DNA from: Myxocyprinus asiaticus
Lineage: Eukaryota; Chordata; Actinopteri; Cypriniformes; Catostomidae
Assembly: GCF_019703515.2 (NCBI RefSeq)
Contig: NC_059363.1
Span: 1,268,501 to 1,332,500, forward strand
Direction: 5' to 3'
Length of the DNA: 64,000 bases
The translations under genes were made by a program, and so were the position numbers. How positions within the stretch are numbered: position 1 is the stretch's first letter; every line of letters starts with the position of its first letter. Positions 46,530 through 58,128 of this stretch are shown in pieces. The notes under the pieces are model-generated. The model had not been told where the DNA came from. It saw nothing but the letters and a program-made list of their open reading frames with translations, and made no database searches.

Positions 46530-47110
46530 GCCTGTCACAATTATGATATTTGGCTGACGATTAATTGTCAAACAAATAATTGTGATTATGGCGATTAATT
46601 GTCAAACATTATGGCGATTAATTGTCAAACAAATAATTGCGATTGTGGCGATTAATTGTCAAACAAATAATGGTGATTAATTGTCAAACAAATAATTGCG
46701 ATTATGGCGATTAATTGTCAAACAATAATTGCGATTAATTGTCAAACAAAATTGAAATTATGGCGATTAATTGTCAAACAGTAATTGCGATTAATTGTCA
46801 AACAACTGAGATTATGGCGATTAATTGTCTCTTTAAGGGTTTACACAATTAATTAACATATAAATTGTCATATATTTTAAGATGTGCTTTTTTCTGCATG
46901 TGTGCTTCATACACCTTAAGAAGTCATTTTTATTTAACTTGAAATATACACATTGAATAATAAACTAGGAAGATTTCCTTTTGAAAAACGTATAAATTAC
47001 ATGAAAAATAATGTTTTAAATATCAAAATATTTTGAAATATTTAAAAATATTTCTCTCTTTTTGGTCAACTTTAGTTTTGGTCAATTTTACATTTACAGT
47101 TTGAACTCAT
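46530..47110 (+). mobile_element. hAT-like element with an internal GATTAATTGTCAAACA minisatellite
   Basis: At 46556-46830 GCGATTAATTGTCAAACAA-type units of variable length (about 20-36 bp) repeat roughly nine times. The surrounding sequence (GGCCTGTCACAATTATGATA; AGATGTGCTTTTTTCTGCAT; CTCTCTTTTTGGTCAACTTT) reappears in reverse at 56800-57075, where only one unit of the repeat is present. Confidence 0.7.
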
Positions 47111-47619
47111 ATTTTTATATGATAAATTTATATGATAATTTTTATTTATATTTTATTATATTATGCAATAGTAAAATATTTCTATCCTAATAGTTACTTT
47201 AATGCTTTGATTAAACCCACGAGCCCTTATTTCTCATGAAGCAAAACCTTTGAGATTTTGTTTCATTATTTTATCACTCCACAGAAATATAGTACGCATG
47301 CATTTCCTCCTCTGTGTTACTGCGTGTATGAACCAGGAACATTTGTCATTACACGACCGTTTAAAGTGCAGCCGGAGCGCTTTGCGTTCACTATCACCGT
47401 TTATACTTGTTCGTTTATATTTTCGTGGGAGCCTCTTCTGACAGCACGCGCTCTTCCGGACAGGAGCTGGTTGACGTCCGTGGTGCTGCTCAGTGATGCT
47501 CGGACTGAATGACACACAAATGCACCGTTCATGGCATTTATACTGTATATTCATTTGTGATTGGAATTAGAATGCCCAATAATCATGGTTAGATCAAATA
47601 ACCGCACTCAGATGGTTAT
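47111..47619. other. akt1 intron segment
   Basis: AT-rich start, then 47280-47515, more GC-balanced with open frames on both strands but no homology recognised. Possibly more of the preceding element. Confidence 0.35.
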
Positions 47620-48164
47620 TTAAAGAGCACCTATTATGGTTTTTCAAATATTACCTTTCATGTAGTGTGTTATATAGCTGTTTGTGAATGTAAAAAAAGT
47701 CTGCAAAGTTTCAAAAATCAAAGTGCACGACAAATGGCGTTATTGACTCCCAACAGAAAGAACCGATTCTGAACACCTGAAACAAGTCGTTAGTAATTCC
47801 AGACTTACTTCCAGTACTAACCTACGTAATTTGGTGACAAAAAACCCGCCTCTGGTTTCATTGGCTGCTCGTGAACAGCTTTGACCCGCCCTCAAACACT
47901 ACACTAAGCGGTAGAACCAATCACAACAGACTGGGACATCTGACCAATCAGAGCAGAGTATGCTCTCTGAAAGGAGGAGTTTAGAATGAATCCTTTAGAA
48001 CGGATCATTGAGTCGTTTTTGACACTGGGAAAAAAAGGTAATGCTGCAATTTAAATTATGAGCAAATTAAAGTGTTTTTTGACCTTGGATGCATGTAAAT
48101 CTATTGTATGAGACCTTTAAAACCAAATTAGGCACGTTTAAAAACCATAACAGGTGCTCTTTAA
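47620..48164. mobile_element. MITE with TTAA-type flanks
   Basis: Opens TTAAAGAGCACCTATTATGG and closes CCATAACAGGTGCTCTTTAA, near-perfect complements. TTAA at each end would suit a piggyBac-type target duplication. 545 bp, no coding capacity. Confidence 0.75.
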
Positions 48165-49132
48165 TAATCGCAACAGGTCTAGTTCCAACACTGCTGTAGT
48201 GTTAACTACAAAAACATTTGCGCGATTAGAGTCTGCTTATACCGCCGTTATCACATGTAGGGCCCTATGATCTCAATGATGCGAAAACACAAATGAATCA
48301 CTGAATCCACTTATAAAAATTGCATTAGCTATAAAATGCATAACGTCATGGAGTTTGACATGTGGGATGAAAATGAATGTTTGAATGCACAATTAATCAA
48401 GTTAAAATCTCGATATGTCCAAGAGTGATTATTAAACCATTGGCTGCGATTTAATTCAGTAAACATTTAATCTGCTTGTGCTGCATGCTTCAAAATGAAT
48501 GTGTGAAGCGGCCGCTCATACGCTGAAAACACCCCATCATGATCATCACGCGTGCTCTGGGTGTGTTTGTTTGTGTAGTAGATGACAGTGAGCAGAGCGC
48601 TCTGAAGCGTGCAGCACATACAGACTGTATATTTATTTGAATGAAATCACAGCTGTTTGACGTTTAATAATCACACTGGGACATGTAGCGAACTGCTTAT
48701 GCAGAGGTGGGAAACTACCGTCAAAAACACACAGATACGGCAAAATAAAAGCTTGATTTAAATGGATGCATGAACTGGGAAAAAACGGGCCACGTTAAAC
48801 CATGCGGAGGGCCGGATCCGGCCCGCGGGCCATAAGTTGCCCACGTCTGGTCTAAATGGTTGTTCCAAACCCATAGTGTTTTTTTTTTTTTTAAGATCAC
48901 TTCAGCTATGTTCACACTGCAAGCCAAAGTGTCCAATTCCTGTTCTGATTTGATTTTGTCTTTATGTAGATTGCATGTAGACTGTGTGTTGGGTTTGAAG
49001 ATGTGATATGCTGGAGTATGATGACAGCTTTGTGTCTGAGATATTTCAGAGAATGTTTTAATCTCATTTTGGTGGTTCAATGAATCGGGGTCATTGTGCA
49101 TTTTTCTGTAAATATACTGTAGGTTAAAGGAA
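48165..49132. other. akt1 intron segment
   Basis: Unique AT-rich sequence; a short GGCCCGCGGGCC-containing patch at 48800-48845 (GCCGGATCCGGCCC; AAGTTGCCCACGTCTGG) looks like a hAT-type terminus. A 142-codon minus-strand frame (48721-49149) has no homology. Confidence 0.35.
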
Positions 49133-49330
49133 TATTCAGGGTTCAACACCAGTTAACTCAATTTACAGGTCAAAGGTCAATTGCCACAAAAATTAATTTC
49201 AACTCGTCCCTCCTTTAAAAAGACAAAAAGCAAATCTGTGTTCTATTGAGACACTTACAATGGACATCAACATTATGCCACAAATGCTGTCGTTTGAACT
49301 TGTATTGAATGCAGAATATTCCCTTAACCG
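49133..49330. repeat. short copy of the 3121 foldback MITE
   Basis: Opens TAAAGGAATATTCAGGGTTC and closes GAATATTCCCTTAA; shares CAACTCGTCCCTCCTTT and GAGACACTTACAATGGA with the element at 3121. The centre is deleted. Confidence 0.75.
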
Positions 49331-49540
49331 CACCAGGAATTTCATTCATGTTATAATTCTAATAAAGTAATGGATAGTTTCGATCCTGGATGCTGATTGG
49401 TCAACAGCCGTGCTGTATTCATAATAAAGCACAGCTCTGACCTTTTCACGTTCTGTTTTACTGTTTATTGCCACGGATTATATCTTCTGGAGGAAGGATG
49501 GCATTTAAAGATTTAACAAAATACAACATTTTAATGAACA

Positions 49541-49880
49541 GGTCTCCTAAGCAACCAAATTGGCCTGGTTGCCAGGGTGGTTAGAGTCACATGGGGTAAC
49601 CTCCTCGTGGTCGCTATAATGTGGTTCGCTCTCGGTGGGGCGCGTGGTGAGTTGTATGTGGATGCCGCAGAGAATAGCATGAAGCCTCCACACGCACTAT
49701 GTCTCCGCGGTAACGCACTCAACAAGCCACATGATAAGATGCGCGGATTGACGGTCTCAGACGCGGACGCAACTGAGATTCGTCCTCCGCCACCCGGATT
49801 TAGGCGCGTCACTACACCACCACGAGGACTTAGAGCGCATTGGGAATTAGGCAATCCAAATTGGAGAGAAAAAATAAATA
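49541..49880 (+). mobile_element. tRNA-derived SINE, copy 5, lacking the tRNA head
   Basis: Starts at AGGTCTCCTAAGCAACC, about 90 bp into the consensus, so both A and B boxes are missing. It ends AATCCAAATTGGAGAGAA. No direct target duplication was found; instead AATACAACATT (49520-49530) and its complement AATGTTGTATT (49881-49891) flank it. Confidence 0.85.
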
Positions 49881-49891
49881 AATGTTGTATT

Positions 49892-51039
49892 ATGTGGTGA
49901 CCATTTTATAAATGTAATAATGCACTCGAGGATGTGTCATATTGTGAATAGCCACTGCTAAACCGATTCGTCGTGTCTAACAACCCCCCTCAGCTGTGAC
50001 TATATTCACAATATAGCACAGCCTCTCATGCCTTATTGCCTAATTCAAAATGTGTGATAGTCGCCATTCCATTCTCCCAGACTGATCTTGCTGTGAATTC
50101 GGTAGGTCGAAGGTTCTGTTGTTGAAATCAATCTGTGCTTACCGAAATTTGAATCACTGCCCCTAGTGGCCGAAGCTGGAAGTGTTGTTGAACTTGTGAG
50201 CTCCAGTTTCGAGTGATGTGTCCGCAGAGTGGTGCTAAAAGTGAGTCTTAAAGTGAGTTGTTTTTAGTTATAAATAATGTAATACAGTCAACAGGGGTGC
50301 ATATTTTATTAACCTTGCATGCTAACCCAAACCCCAAACATAAACCTAACTGTCAGTGGAATAAAAATGTAATCTTAGAGGGGAAATGCTACTTCCGAAT
50401 TGCACTCATCCTTGTTTTTACAGGATCAGAACCTGTTTTTAAGGCTGCTTGTGCAACACGCTGTCAATCGTGCCTCAAGAAAAGCTGCAAAGGTGTCTGA
50501 TGGACGATGACACTTGTCAGTAACTCGGCAGAACACGATCGATGTCAGGCTTCCGGAAAAATTCGGTTGATTCTCCAGCTAGACTTTTGAAGCTGTATTA
50601 ACTTGATGGTTCCTGTACAAAGAAGGTCTCATTCTTGGTTCTTTGAACTGTTGGGCACTTTTGTTTCGAATACTCATAGTGATGCTTGCCTTTGCAAACA
50701 TACATAATTATTTTTGTTGGGAATTCACTGCTTGTCACAGATAAACGTAAAGTTCCTTCAGTACGAATACTGGCTGTAAAAAGGTCGTATTTCTCTCATT
50801 TTATATTAAAATTGTTCAGTCAAGTCAGGTTCATTGCCATTCTTCTAATTAGAGTTCATGTGTAAGAAAAAGAGTTACATGTAGCTCCTCAGGTACAGCG
50901 GTGAAGAACAATAGTGAGACAAAGTCGGCAGTTTTTTGCACAGTGTTCATTACATACATTTCAGCATCTTCATGAATGATGCAGTGAAGCAGATGCTAAA
51001 TTTATGTTTTCACAAGCATCTTTCCATATGCTGAAATAT
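49892..51039. other. akt1 intron segment
   Basis: Unique sequence without recognised gene or repeat. Confidence 0.4.
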
Positions 51040-51200
51040 TTACATTTATGCATGTGGCAGGACTATCCAAAGCGACTTACAGTGCACTCAAGGTATATAT
51101 TTTATCCGTTTTTTTTTTTTTGTGTGTATCCTGGGAATTGAACCCATAATTTTGGTGTTGTAAGCGCCATGCTCTACCAGTTAAGCTACAGGAACCCTAT
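51040..51200 (-). mobile_element. second tRNA-derived SINE family
   Basis: On the minus strand a tRNA-like head (GGTTCCTGTAGCTTAACTGG, then GGGTTCAATTCCCAGG as B box) is followed by an A-run and the tail GTAAGTCGCTTTGGATAG. It is short and distinct from the 400-bp SINE family. Confidence 0.7.
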
Positions 51201-51289
51201 ATACATCCGTCTTATTGTTCCATTGTCACCAGTTACATGCAAACAATAGCTTTTACATTAATAAAATTTGATAACTGATATAAATTGAC

Positions 51290-52312
51290 AAGTGTTCAAA
51301 ATGTGCTCAATGGGATTGAGATCCGGGCTCTTCGCTGGCCATGGCAGAACACTGACATTCCTGTCTTGCAGGAAATGGTTATAGTATGGCTGGTGGCATT
51401 GTCATGCTGGAGAGTCATGTCAGGATGAGCCTGCAGGAAGGGTACCACATGAGGGAGGAGGATGTCTTCCCTGTAATGCACAGTGTTGAGATTGCCTGCA
51501 ATGACAACATGCTCAGTCCGATGATGCTGTGACACATCGCCCCAGACCATGATGGACCCTCCACCTCCTCGGTGTAACGCTTCATTCCTTCGATGATAAA
51601 CGCAAGTCCGACCATCACCCCTGGTGAGACAAAACCACGACTCGTCAGTGAAGAGCACTTTTTGCCAGTCCTGTCTGGTCCAGTGAAGGTGGGTTTGTTC
51701 CCACAGGCGACGTTGTTGCTGGTGATGTCTGGTAAGGACCTGCCTTACAACAGGCCTACAAGCCCTCAGTCCAGCCTCTCTCAGCCTATTGCGGACAGTC
51801 TGATCTCTGATGGAGGGATTGTACGTTCCTGGTGTAACTCGGGCAGTTGTTGTTGCCATCCTGTACCTGTCCCGCAGGTGTGATATTCGGATGTACCGAT
51901 CCTGTGCAGGTGTTGTTACACGTGGTCTGCCACTGCGAGGATGATCAGCTGTACTTCCTGTCTCCCTGTAGCGCTGTTTTAGGCGTCTCACAGTAAGGAC
52001 ATTGCAATTTATTGTGAGCAGGGACCCTGGGCATCTTTCTTATGGTGTTTTTCAGAGTCAGTAGAAAGGTCTCTTTAGTGTCCTGAGTTTTTATAACTGT
52101 GACCTTAATTACCTATCGTCTGTAAGCTGTTAGTGTCTTAACGACTGTTCCACAGGTGCATGTTCATGAATTGTTTATGGTTCATTGAACAAGCATGGAA
52201 AACATTGTTTAAACCCTTTACAATAAAGATCTGTAAAGTTATTTGGATTTTTACAAAATTATCTTTAAAATACAGTGTCCTGAAAAAGGGACGTTTCTTT
52301 TTTTGCTGTTTA
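51290..52312 (-). mobile_element. Tc1-like transposon, truncated at its 3' side
   Basis: The right terminus, read on the minus strand, is CAGCAAAAAAAGAAACGTCC, an end I associate with a fish Tc1 family. The transposase relic follows at 51296-51991. The opposite terminus is not visible beyond 51290, so the element is incomplete. Confidence 0.75.
51291..51991 (-). pseudogene. Tc1-like transposase, partial and frameshifted
   Basis: The minus-strand frame begins inside the DNA-binding region (MRRLKQRYRETGSTADHPRS, GRPR motif) and continues through VLFTDESWF (first Asp), GGGGSIMVWGDVSQHHRTEH and LQHDNATSHT (second Asp). A frameshift after this puts the SPDLNPIEH block with the catalytic Glu in another frame, right at the truncation. 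The N-terminal helix is also missing. Confidence 0.85.
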
Positions 52313-53396
52313 TTTTTATTTATTTTATTTTTTTTACAGTAGAAGTCATGTGGATACTACACTAGTTGTGGATAGATGACATCAAAGCTAAAAAGTTGAC
52401 ATAAAAATACACTGCACACACAAATTGAATGAAATAAATTTCATGCTGCCTGCATTGTGGAACTGCCTTCTTATCTGTGCCTTCAGATGTTGTCTAAGAA
52501 GTCGAACTAAAAGCCATAAAACTCATAAAATATAACAGCAAACATAATTTTGATTTCACGAGGTCTTTAAGTGCAAATGGAAATTAAACAGAACATCTCA
52601 ATGCTTCATAGTTTGCAGATGTTCTGCAGGTCTGTTGTGTCTGTCAGAGTGCAGTGGGAATATTGACATCATACACACGTCTAATCTTATCCAATAACAT
52701 GTTTTACAAATGCAACAGTTTACGGCTTTCCAGCAGAGTGAGAAAATCATGAAACATCAAAGAATTTGCATTCCTCGAGGAACATCATAGCCAAGAACTC
52801 TGAAGGCCAATAAAACTCCACAGTCTTACTGTGTTCTGATTGGTGTATAGAGACGATCAACATTCGACTCACAATGAAGTGAGCATCAATTAGGACTTAA
52901 AGCTGCTCAGAGTTCATCAGACACTAAATCATAAATTGCAGAATCAATCATCTGCTTCAAAAGCGACAGTTGTGTCTGTCAGAGCTTTGATTACAGAGTG
53001 TCCTTCACAGTGTGCACACTTAAGTCGCGTGTATGGACGGGGTTACTGGCGTCATGGTGGTCATATGATTACAGAGCACCTGGGGTCTGCTGGTTTAGTC
53101 TGGGTGTGTCTGTGGCTTGAGTTTGTGTATGTCTGTGTATATATGGGGGCGTCTCTCATCTTTGAAATTTACACCCCTCAGTCTTGAGTAAAAGTTCTCA
53201 GTTTCCCGTTCTTATGGTAATAGAGTACAAATGTCTCTCTTACCTCTGCCATCTCTCAAAGCTTTTTTTTAAAAGGAATTGTTCATTGTTCACCCAGGAA
53301 TGAAAAATTCTGTCATCACCCTAACCCTGCTTCCTGCTCGTTTCCATTCAAATGACCTTTTACCGATTAAAATGGTGTGCGTCATGACATCATTTT
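52313..53396. other. akt1 intron segment
   Basis: Unique sequence. A fragment at 53270-53330 (AAAAGGAATTGTTCATTG; AATTCTGTCATCACCCTAAC) resembles an arm of the foldback MITEs. No exon recognised. Confidence 0.4.
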
Positions 53397-53760
53397 GTGC
53401 GCTCTAAGTCCTCGTGGTGGTGTAGTGACTCGCCTCAATCCGGGGGGCGGAGGACGAATCTCAGTTGCCTCCGCGTCTGAGACCGTCGATCCGCGCATCT
53501 TATGTGGCTTTTTGAGTGCGTTACCGCGGAGACGTAGCGCGTGTGGAGGCTTCACGCTATTCTCCGCGGCATCCACGCACAACTCACCACGCGCCCCACC
53601 GAGAGCGAGAACCACATTATAGCGACCACGAGGAGGTTACCCCATGTGACTCTACCCTCCCTAGCAACCGGGCCAATTTGGTTGCTTAGGAGACCTGGTT
53701 GGAGTCACTTAGCACACCCTGGATTCGAACTCGTGACTCCAGGGATGGTAGTCAGCGTCT
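53397..53760 (-). mobile_element. tRNA-derived SINE, copy 6 (left member of a tandem pair)
   Basis: Minus-strand copy missing its extreme 3' tail (begins at GCGCTCTAAGTCC) and the A-box part of the head (ends CAGCGTCTT). It abuts copy 7 through a poly-T run of more than 20. Confidence 0.88.
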
Positions 53761-54200
53761 TTTTTTTTTTTTTTTTTTTTTTGGGGGGTATTTTTTCCCC
53801 TTTTTCTCCCAATTTGGAATGCCCAATTCCCAATGCGCTCTAAGTCCTCGTGGTGGCGTAGTGACTCGCCTCGATCCGGGTGGTGGAGGACGAATCTCAG
53901 TTTCCTCCGCGTCTGAGATCGTCAACCCGCGCATCTTATCACGTGGCTTGTTGAGCGCATTGCCATGGAGACATAGCGCGTGTGGAGGCTTCACGCCATC
54001 CACCGCGGCATCCATGCTCAACTCACCACTTGCCCCACTGAGAACAAATCACATTATAGCGACCACGAGGAGGTTACCCCATGTGACTCTACCCTCCCTA
54101 GCAACCGGGTCAATTTGGTTACTTAGGAGACCTGGCTGGAGTCACTCAGCACGCCCTGGATTCGAAATCGTGACTCCAGGGATGGTAGTCAGCGTCTTTA
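53761..54200 (-). mobile_element. tRNA-derived SINE, copy 7 (right member of a tandem pair)
   Basis: Same orientation as copy 6, with the full 3' tail (TTTTTCTCCCAATTTGGAAT) and the head truncated at the same base as copies 4 and 6 (GGTAGTCAGCGTCTTT). A (T)n run and GGGGGGTATTTTTTCCCC separate the pair. Confidence 0.88.
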
Positions 54201-54854
54201 ATATAAATGTTTGGGTTTTTTTACCGGGCGTTTTGGTGCGCCATAATCTTTACTGGCTCGGGAACGCACAGTCCATAAAAAGTCTAGAAAAATTTCCATC
54301 AAGAGTAAAGGTAATGTTTTTTGCCAGAAATCCTTGGATGGAAACGTAGTTTTTGCATGTTTATTAGGTGCTACTATTTACAAATCAAAAAGAGAAATGG
54401 AAAATGCACACAGCAGTCATGGTCGGGTCTCAGGAGGATAAAAAATGTGAAATGTGATTGGTCGCTTTAGATGTCAATCAGATGGTCTCTTGCTAGAATA
54501 TGCTTCAAAGTGGACCAGACTATATTTGAATGGTCAAAAGTCTGGCTACATGAAATTGCCAATTGACAAATCCACCATGAAAGTGAAGACCACTTCAGTT
54601 TACACTAAATCCTATCCTTAGTCCACTATTCCTCAAATGTTACATGGAACTACATGCAAATGTACAAGCTCATTACTCACTAGACCTTTGACTGCACTCC
54701 CCTCATACACTCCCCATGAAGAGCGTTCCCATGTATCCACCACTGCATGCATCTCTTTTCCACTCTCATGAAGATCTGACTCTATCCATCACTGTCCAAA
54801 CATGATAGCTGAGCCGTGCCGTGTACTCTGGTGCTCCGGCTGTAAGGGCCAGCA
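54201..54854. other. akt1 intron segment
   Basis: Unique sequence, no recognised feature. Confidence 0.4.
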
Positions 54855-55277
54855 GTGATGCACGGCCCCCCGGGTGCAGAGCCCGACAGGCCCCTGCTAA
54901 ATGTGCTGGAGAGATGTAAATTGCCAGAGTGCAGCTGTCAGAAGTGTGTGTGTGCGCAGCAGCAGGGCATGCTTCTGTCTGCGTATCTGCTGCAGCAGCG
55001 CGCCCGCTGTGTGCTTACTTTTCTGTGCCGAAACCTCCTGCTCTGCAATTGTGCTGCGAGTCCAGGCCATTTTTCTGATGTTTCCCTCAACTTTACTCTC
55101 TCTGCTCTCATCTTCCTACTTGCTCTTGATCGATCGCTTCATCCTCTTCCTGCACATGTCCACTTCTATGTGCTTGTAATGTCTGCTGACTGCACTAGTG
55201 TATTTCTGATCGCTGTGGTTCTACCTGTCTCTGAAACCCATCATGAGCAGAGATCTTCAGCTGTTACAGTTAAATAG
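54855..55277 (+). other. unassigned open frame of 140 codons in the akt1 intron
   Basis: The first 55 codons are Cys/Gln-rich (PECSCQKCVCAQQQ), with balanced GC; the remainder is hydrophobic and reads like chance translation of T-rich DNA. No known domain, and no splice context was found. It may be a conserved noncoding patch or nothing. Confidence 0.2.
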
Positions 55278-55889
55278 TGTCAATCTTAAATCACTTTTTG
55301 TAAATGGGTAATCGAAATTAGTGGTTCTGAACTGGTGGGTCGTGACTCAGAAATAGGTGGTAGCTCTGTTCTCATAAGTTGGTGGACAGTAGGGTAAAAT
55401 ATTGTTAAATGCAAATAAAAAAGGCATGTAGTTACTATAGAAAAAGGGTGATTTTTCAAGAAACCAGTCAAGGAAATGTCCTGGACATATTTAACCTCAA
55501 ATCAATACGTATATGAAATTATAATATGCATAAGGAAATTCAAGTCTACATAAAGGGCCATTCATATTTTTTTGCATTGTGACATAATTTTCAAGACGCT
55601 TAAGCACATTTTATATATAATGCATCCAGAAATTTTAATTTTAATGATGATTCTCATTACCATAACACAGTCATGTTTTTACTGTATTACAATTAAAAGG
55701 ATGATGTTGTACAACAATTGTATTATTTAAAATCATTAGAAATGAAAGGCAGTATTAAGGGAGTATTACTATGATGTATAAATACTTTACAGAACTGTCT
55801 ACTAAGATGTGCGTAACTGTCTTAAAGTAATGTCACAATGTAAAAAATCTTATTGGCCCTAAAAATAGGCATCATTGTCTATAGGCAAC
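55278..55889. other. akt1 intron segment
   Basis: AT-rich. A fragment near 55321-55350 (GTGGTTCTGAACTGGTGGGT) is a dispersed repeat end, also seen in reverse at 16490. Confidence 0.4.
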
Positions 55890-56226
55890 TGTAACAGTAT
55901 AAGGATGAGCAGGGAGGAGGCGGGAACCGGCTGAACAGTAAACAAAGTTCTAATGTCAAATGTGCGTCTCTCTCTCGAACCGGCATCTCCGGCTGCCCTT
56001 TATCTCGCTCTCCCGCTGATCAGCTGAAATAGCGCTGGCTGTGCACCATCACGGCCCGACCACGCCCTCCTCCCCCGCCCGATTCAGGCCGGGGCAACAC
56101 CGGTCTGACTAACATCCGCCCCCCCATCTCTGGAGGGGAGACGCCTCCCTTCCGGCCGTTCTGTCAGCCGATGGTCCACCCCGCCTCCTGCGAACCTGGG
56201 GGAGAGATGAGGGGAGGTGAGTGGAG

Positions 56227-56261
<35 letters not shown>

Positions 56262-56700
56262 CTTGCTCGCTGGCTCCCGGACACGCTGTCGCCCGGTCCT
56301 CAACCACTCCTCCACCCTCTGGCGGACGCCAGCTCGCTCGTCCCCTGGCGGACAGCAGCGAGTCCTCCGGCCCCTGGCAGACGGCCGTGGCTGCTGCTCT
56401 GGCGGATGGCAGCGGTGAGGACAGCATGTCCCTCCTCCCTCCTGGGTTTCGGCACCAACCGTAACAGTATAAGGATGGGCAAGGAGGACACAGGAACTGT
56501 CTGACTAGTAAACAAAATTCTAATGTCAAACTCAACTTAAAACCAACATAAACAAACATGCAGCGCGGCCGTGTGTGCATCTTTCTCCTCTCTCGAACCG
56601 GCGTCTCCGGCTGCCCTTTATCTCGCTCTCCTGCTGGTCAGCTGATTCAGCGCCGGCCGTGCTCCATCACGGCCTGGCCACGCCCTCCTCCTCGTCAAAG
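55890..56700. repeat. pair of GC-rich direct repeats
   Basis: A block of 170-240 bp occurs at 55890-56090 and again at 56461-56695: GTAACAGTATAAGGATG, TCTAATGTCAAA, TCTCGAACCGG, TCCGGCTGCCCTTTATCTCG, CATCACGGCC and CACGCCCTCCTC. The 370 bp between them include a (GA)n run at 56228-56258 and GC-rich sequence. A more diverged copy lies at 37005-37225. Terminal repeats of a small retroelement or a tandem duplication are both possible. Confidence 0.65.
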
Positions 56701-56705
56701 CAAAA

Positions 56706-56714
<9 letters not shown>

Positions 56715-56777
<63 letters not shown>
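56715..56777. repeat. (TA)n microsatellite
   Basis: TA run of about 30 units, directly after the GC-rich repeat pair. Confidence 0.92.
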
Positions 56778-56781
<4 letters not shown>

Positions 56782-56799
56782 TAATATAAAATATTTGAG

Positions 56800-57075
56800 G
56801 TCCAAAAACAACAGTGTAAATGTAAAGTTGACCAAAAAGAGAGACATATTTTAAGTATTTAGAAATATTTAAAACATTATTTTTCATGTCATTCATAAGT
56901 TTTTAAAGCCTTAAAAGGAAATCATACAGGAATATCCCTATTTTAATATTTGGTGTATGAGGTGTAAGGTGTATGAAGCCCACATGCACCTTAAGAAATA
57001 TGACAATTAATCGTCATAATCACAATTATTTGTTTGACAATTCTCAGCCAAATTTCATAATCGTGACAGCCCTGA
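56800..57075 (-). mobile_element. second copy of the 46530 hAT-like element, unexpanded
   Basis: Reverse complement of parts of 46530-47110 (AAAGTTGACCAAAAAGAGAG; GTGTATGAAGCCCACATGC; ATGACAATTAATCGTCATAA) ending at ATCGTGACAGCCCTG. It has a single GTTTGACAATT unit instead of the expanded array. Confidence 0.7.
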
Positions 57076-57096
57076 GTGTGGATAAATGGGTCTATG

Positions 57097-58120
57097 TAGG
57101 GGTGGGTGATAAACCGGTAGAAATTTGACAACCGGTATACATTTTGGATTATCGTCTGTATCGCAGTTACGCAAAACTGCCTCGGCGTGCAATAAATGTG
57201 CACCTCATTCTATTCACGTAACACGTACGCAATACACATTGGAGAAATGGAGGAGGAAGTTGGAGCGGCTTTATGTGAGCCCAAGCGAAATTTTGGGCCG
57301 CCGAAGCAAATTCATTGACATTCTTCTCATCAGACACATGCAGCTGTTTTTCACGTGATTGTCGCGAGCGCTATCTCTGAAGCATGAAAGTGCACGCAAG
57401 TCCAGCAGGCTCTCAGATTGGGCTCCGCAGACACTTGCGCTGCTCAACCCGGATTCTCTCTATCGCGGCACAAACTTCAAAACTTGCGTGACCCATTTCA
57501 ATTCTACTGACTTTTAATTTTTTACCTTAAAGCGCTACGGAGAAAGTCAAACATTCTAACCAACACTGACGAGGAAAACAGCTAAAACAATGTGTCATGT
57601 GCCAAAAGTTATGTCATCTGTCATGCAGATGTTTTAAACTACACATCATCACCAATAATAAAATTCAGTTCGAATGATGTTAGATAGTAGAAAACAAACT
57701 GGCTTTGCTTTCAGATATATAATATACAAATATTGTCTACAGAGATGACTTAAACCATTAAGAGCCTAATGAAGTGTTTTATAATAATAATAATAAACTA
57801 GTCAACAGCATCAGACTGAAATATGAAATTTAGCATTGTGGTAAGGTTGATTACCACTTTTAGAATACCACCAATTGATTTTTGTTGTTGTTTATTTTAC
57901 TCTATGTTTGTCAAGTTCCATTCCAAGAGGAATTCGTTTTTATTTATTAAGTATTTAATTCAATGATTGGATTTTTCCAAAATAGGCATTACAATATGGT
58001 TATTTAATATATAAATAATTTTTATAGATATCTTTTTTTTATATAACTGTATCGTGATAAATATCGTTATCGTGATATAAAATTAGTGATATCGTGATTT
58101 TGTTATATCGCCCACCACTA
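57097..58120 (+). mobile_element. non-autonomous hAT element
   Basis: Opens TAGGGGTGGGTGATAAACCG and closes ATCGCCCACCACTA. Flanks GGTCTATG (57089-57096) and GGTCAGTG (58121-58128) form an 8-bp duplication with two mismatches. A 23-codon frame at 57247 (MEEEVGAALCEPKRNFG) may be the remnant start of its transposase; the rest is deleted. Confidence 0.75.
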
Positions 58121-58128
58121 GGTCAGTG

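Noticed and set aside
53377..54349. Proline/arginine-rich frames containing LNPGGGGRISVASASETV-type peptides, also at 5479, 49531, 58557 and elsewhere
   Set aside because: They are readings of the SINE body, repeat with every copy and occur on both strands. They are commonly misannotated as hypothetical proteins in fish.
56084..56580. Ser/Leu-rich and Arg/Glu-rich frames around a GA repeat
   Set aside because: They arise from the (GA)n microsatellite and GC-rich direct repeats in overlapping frames on both strands.
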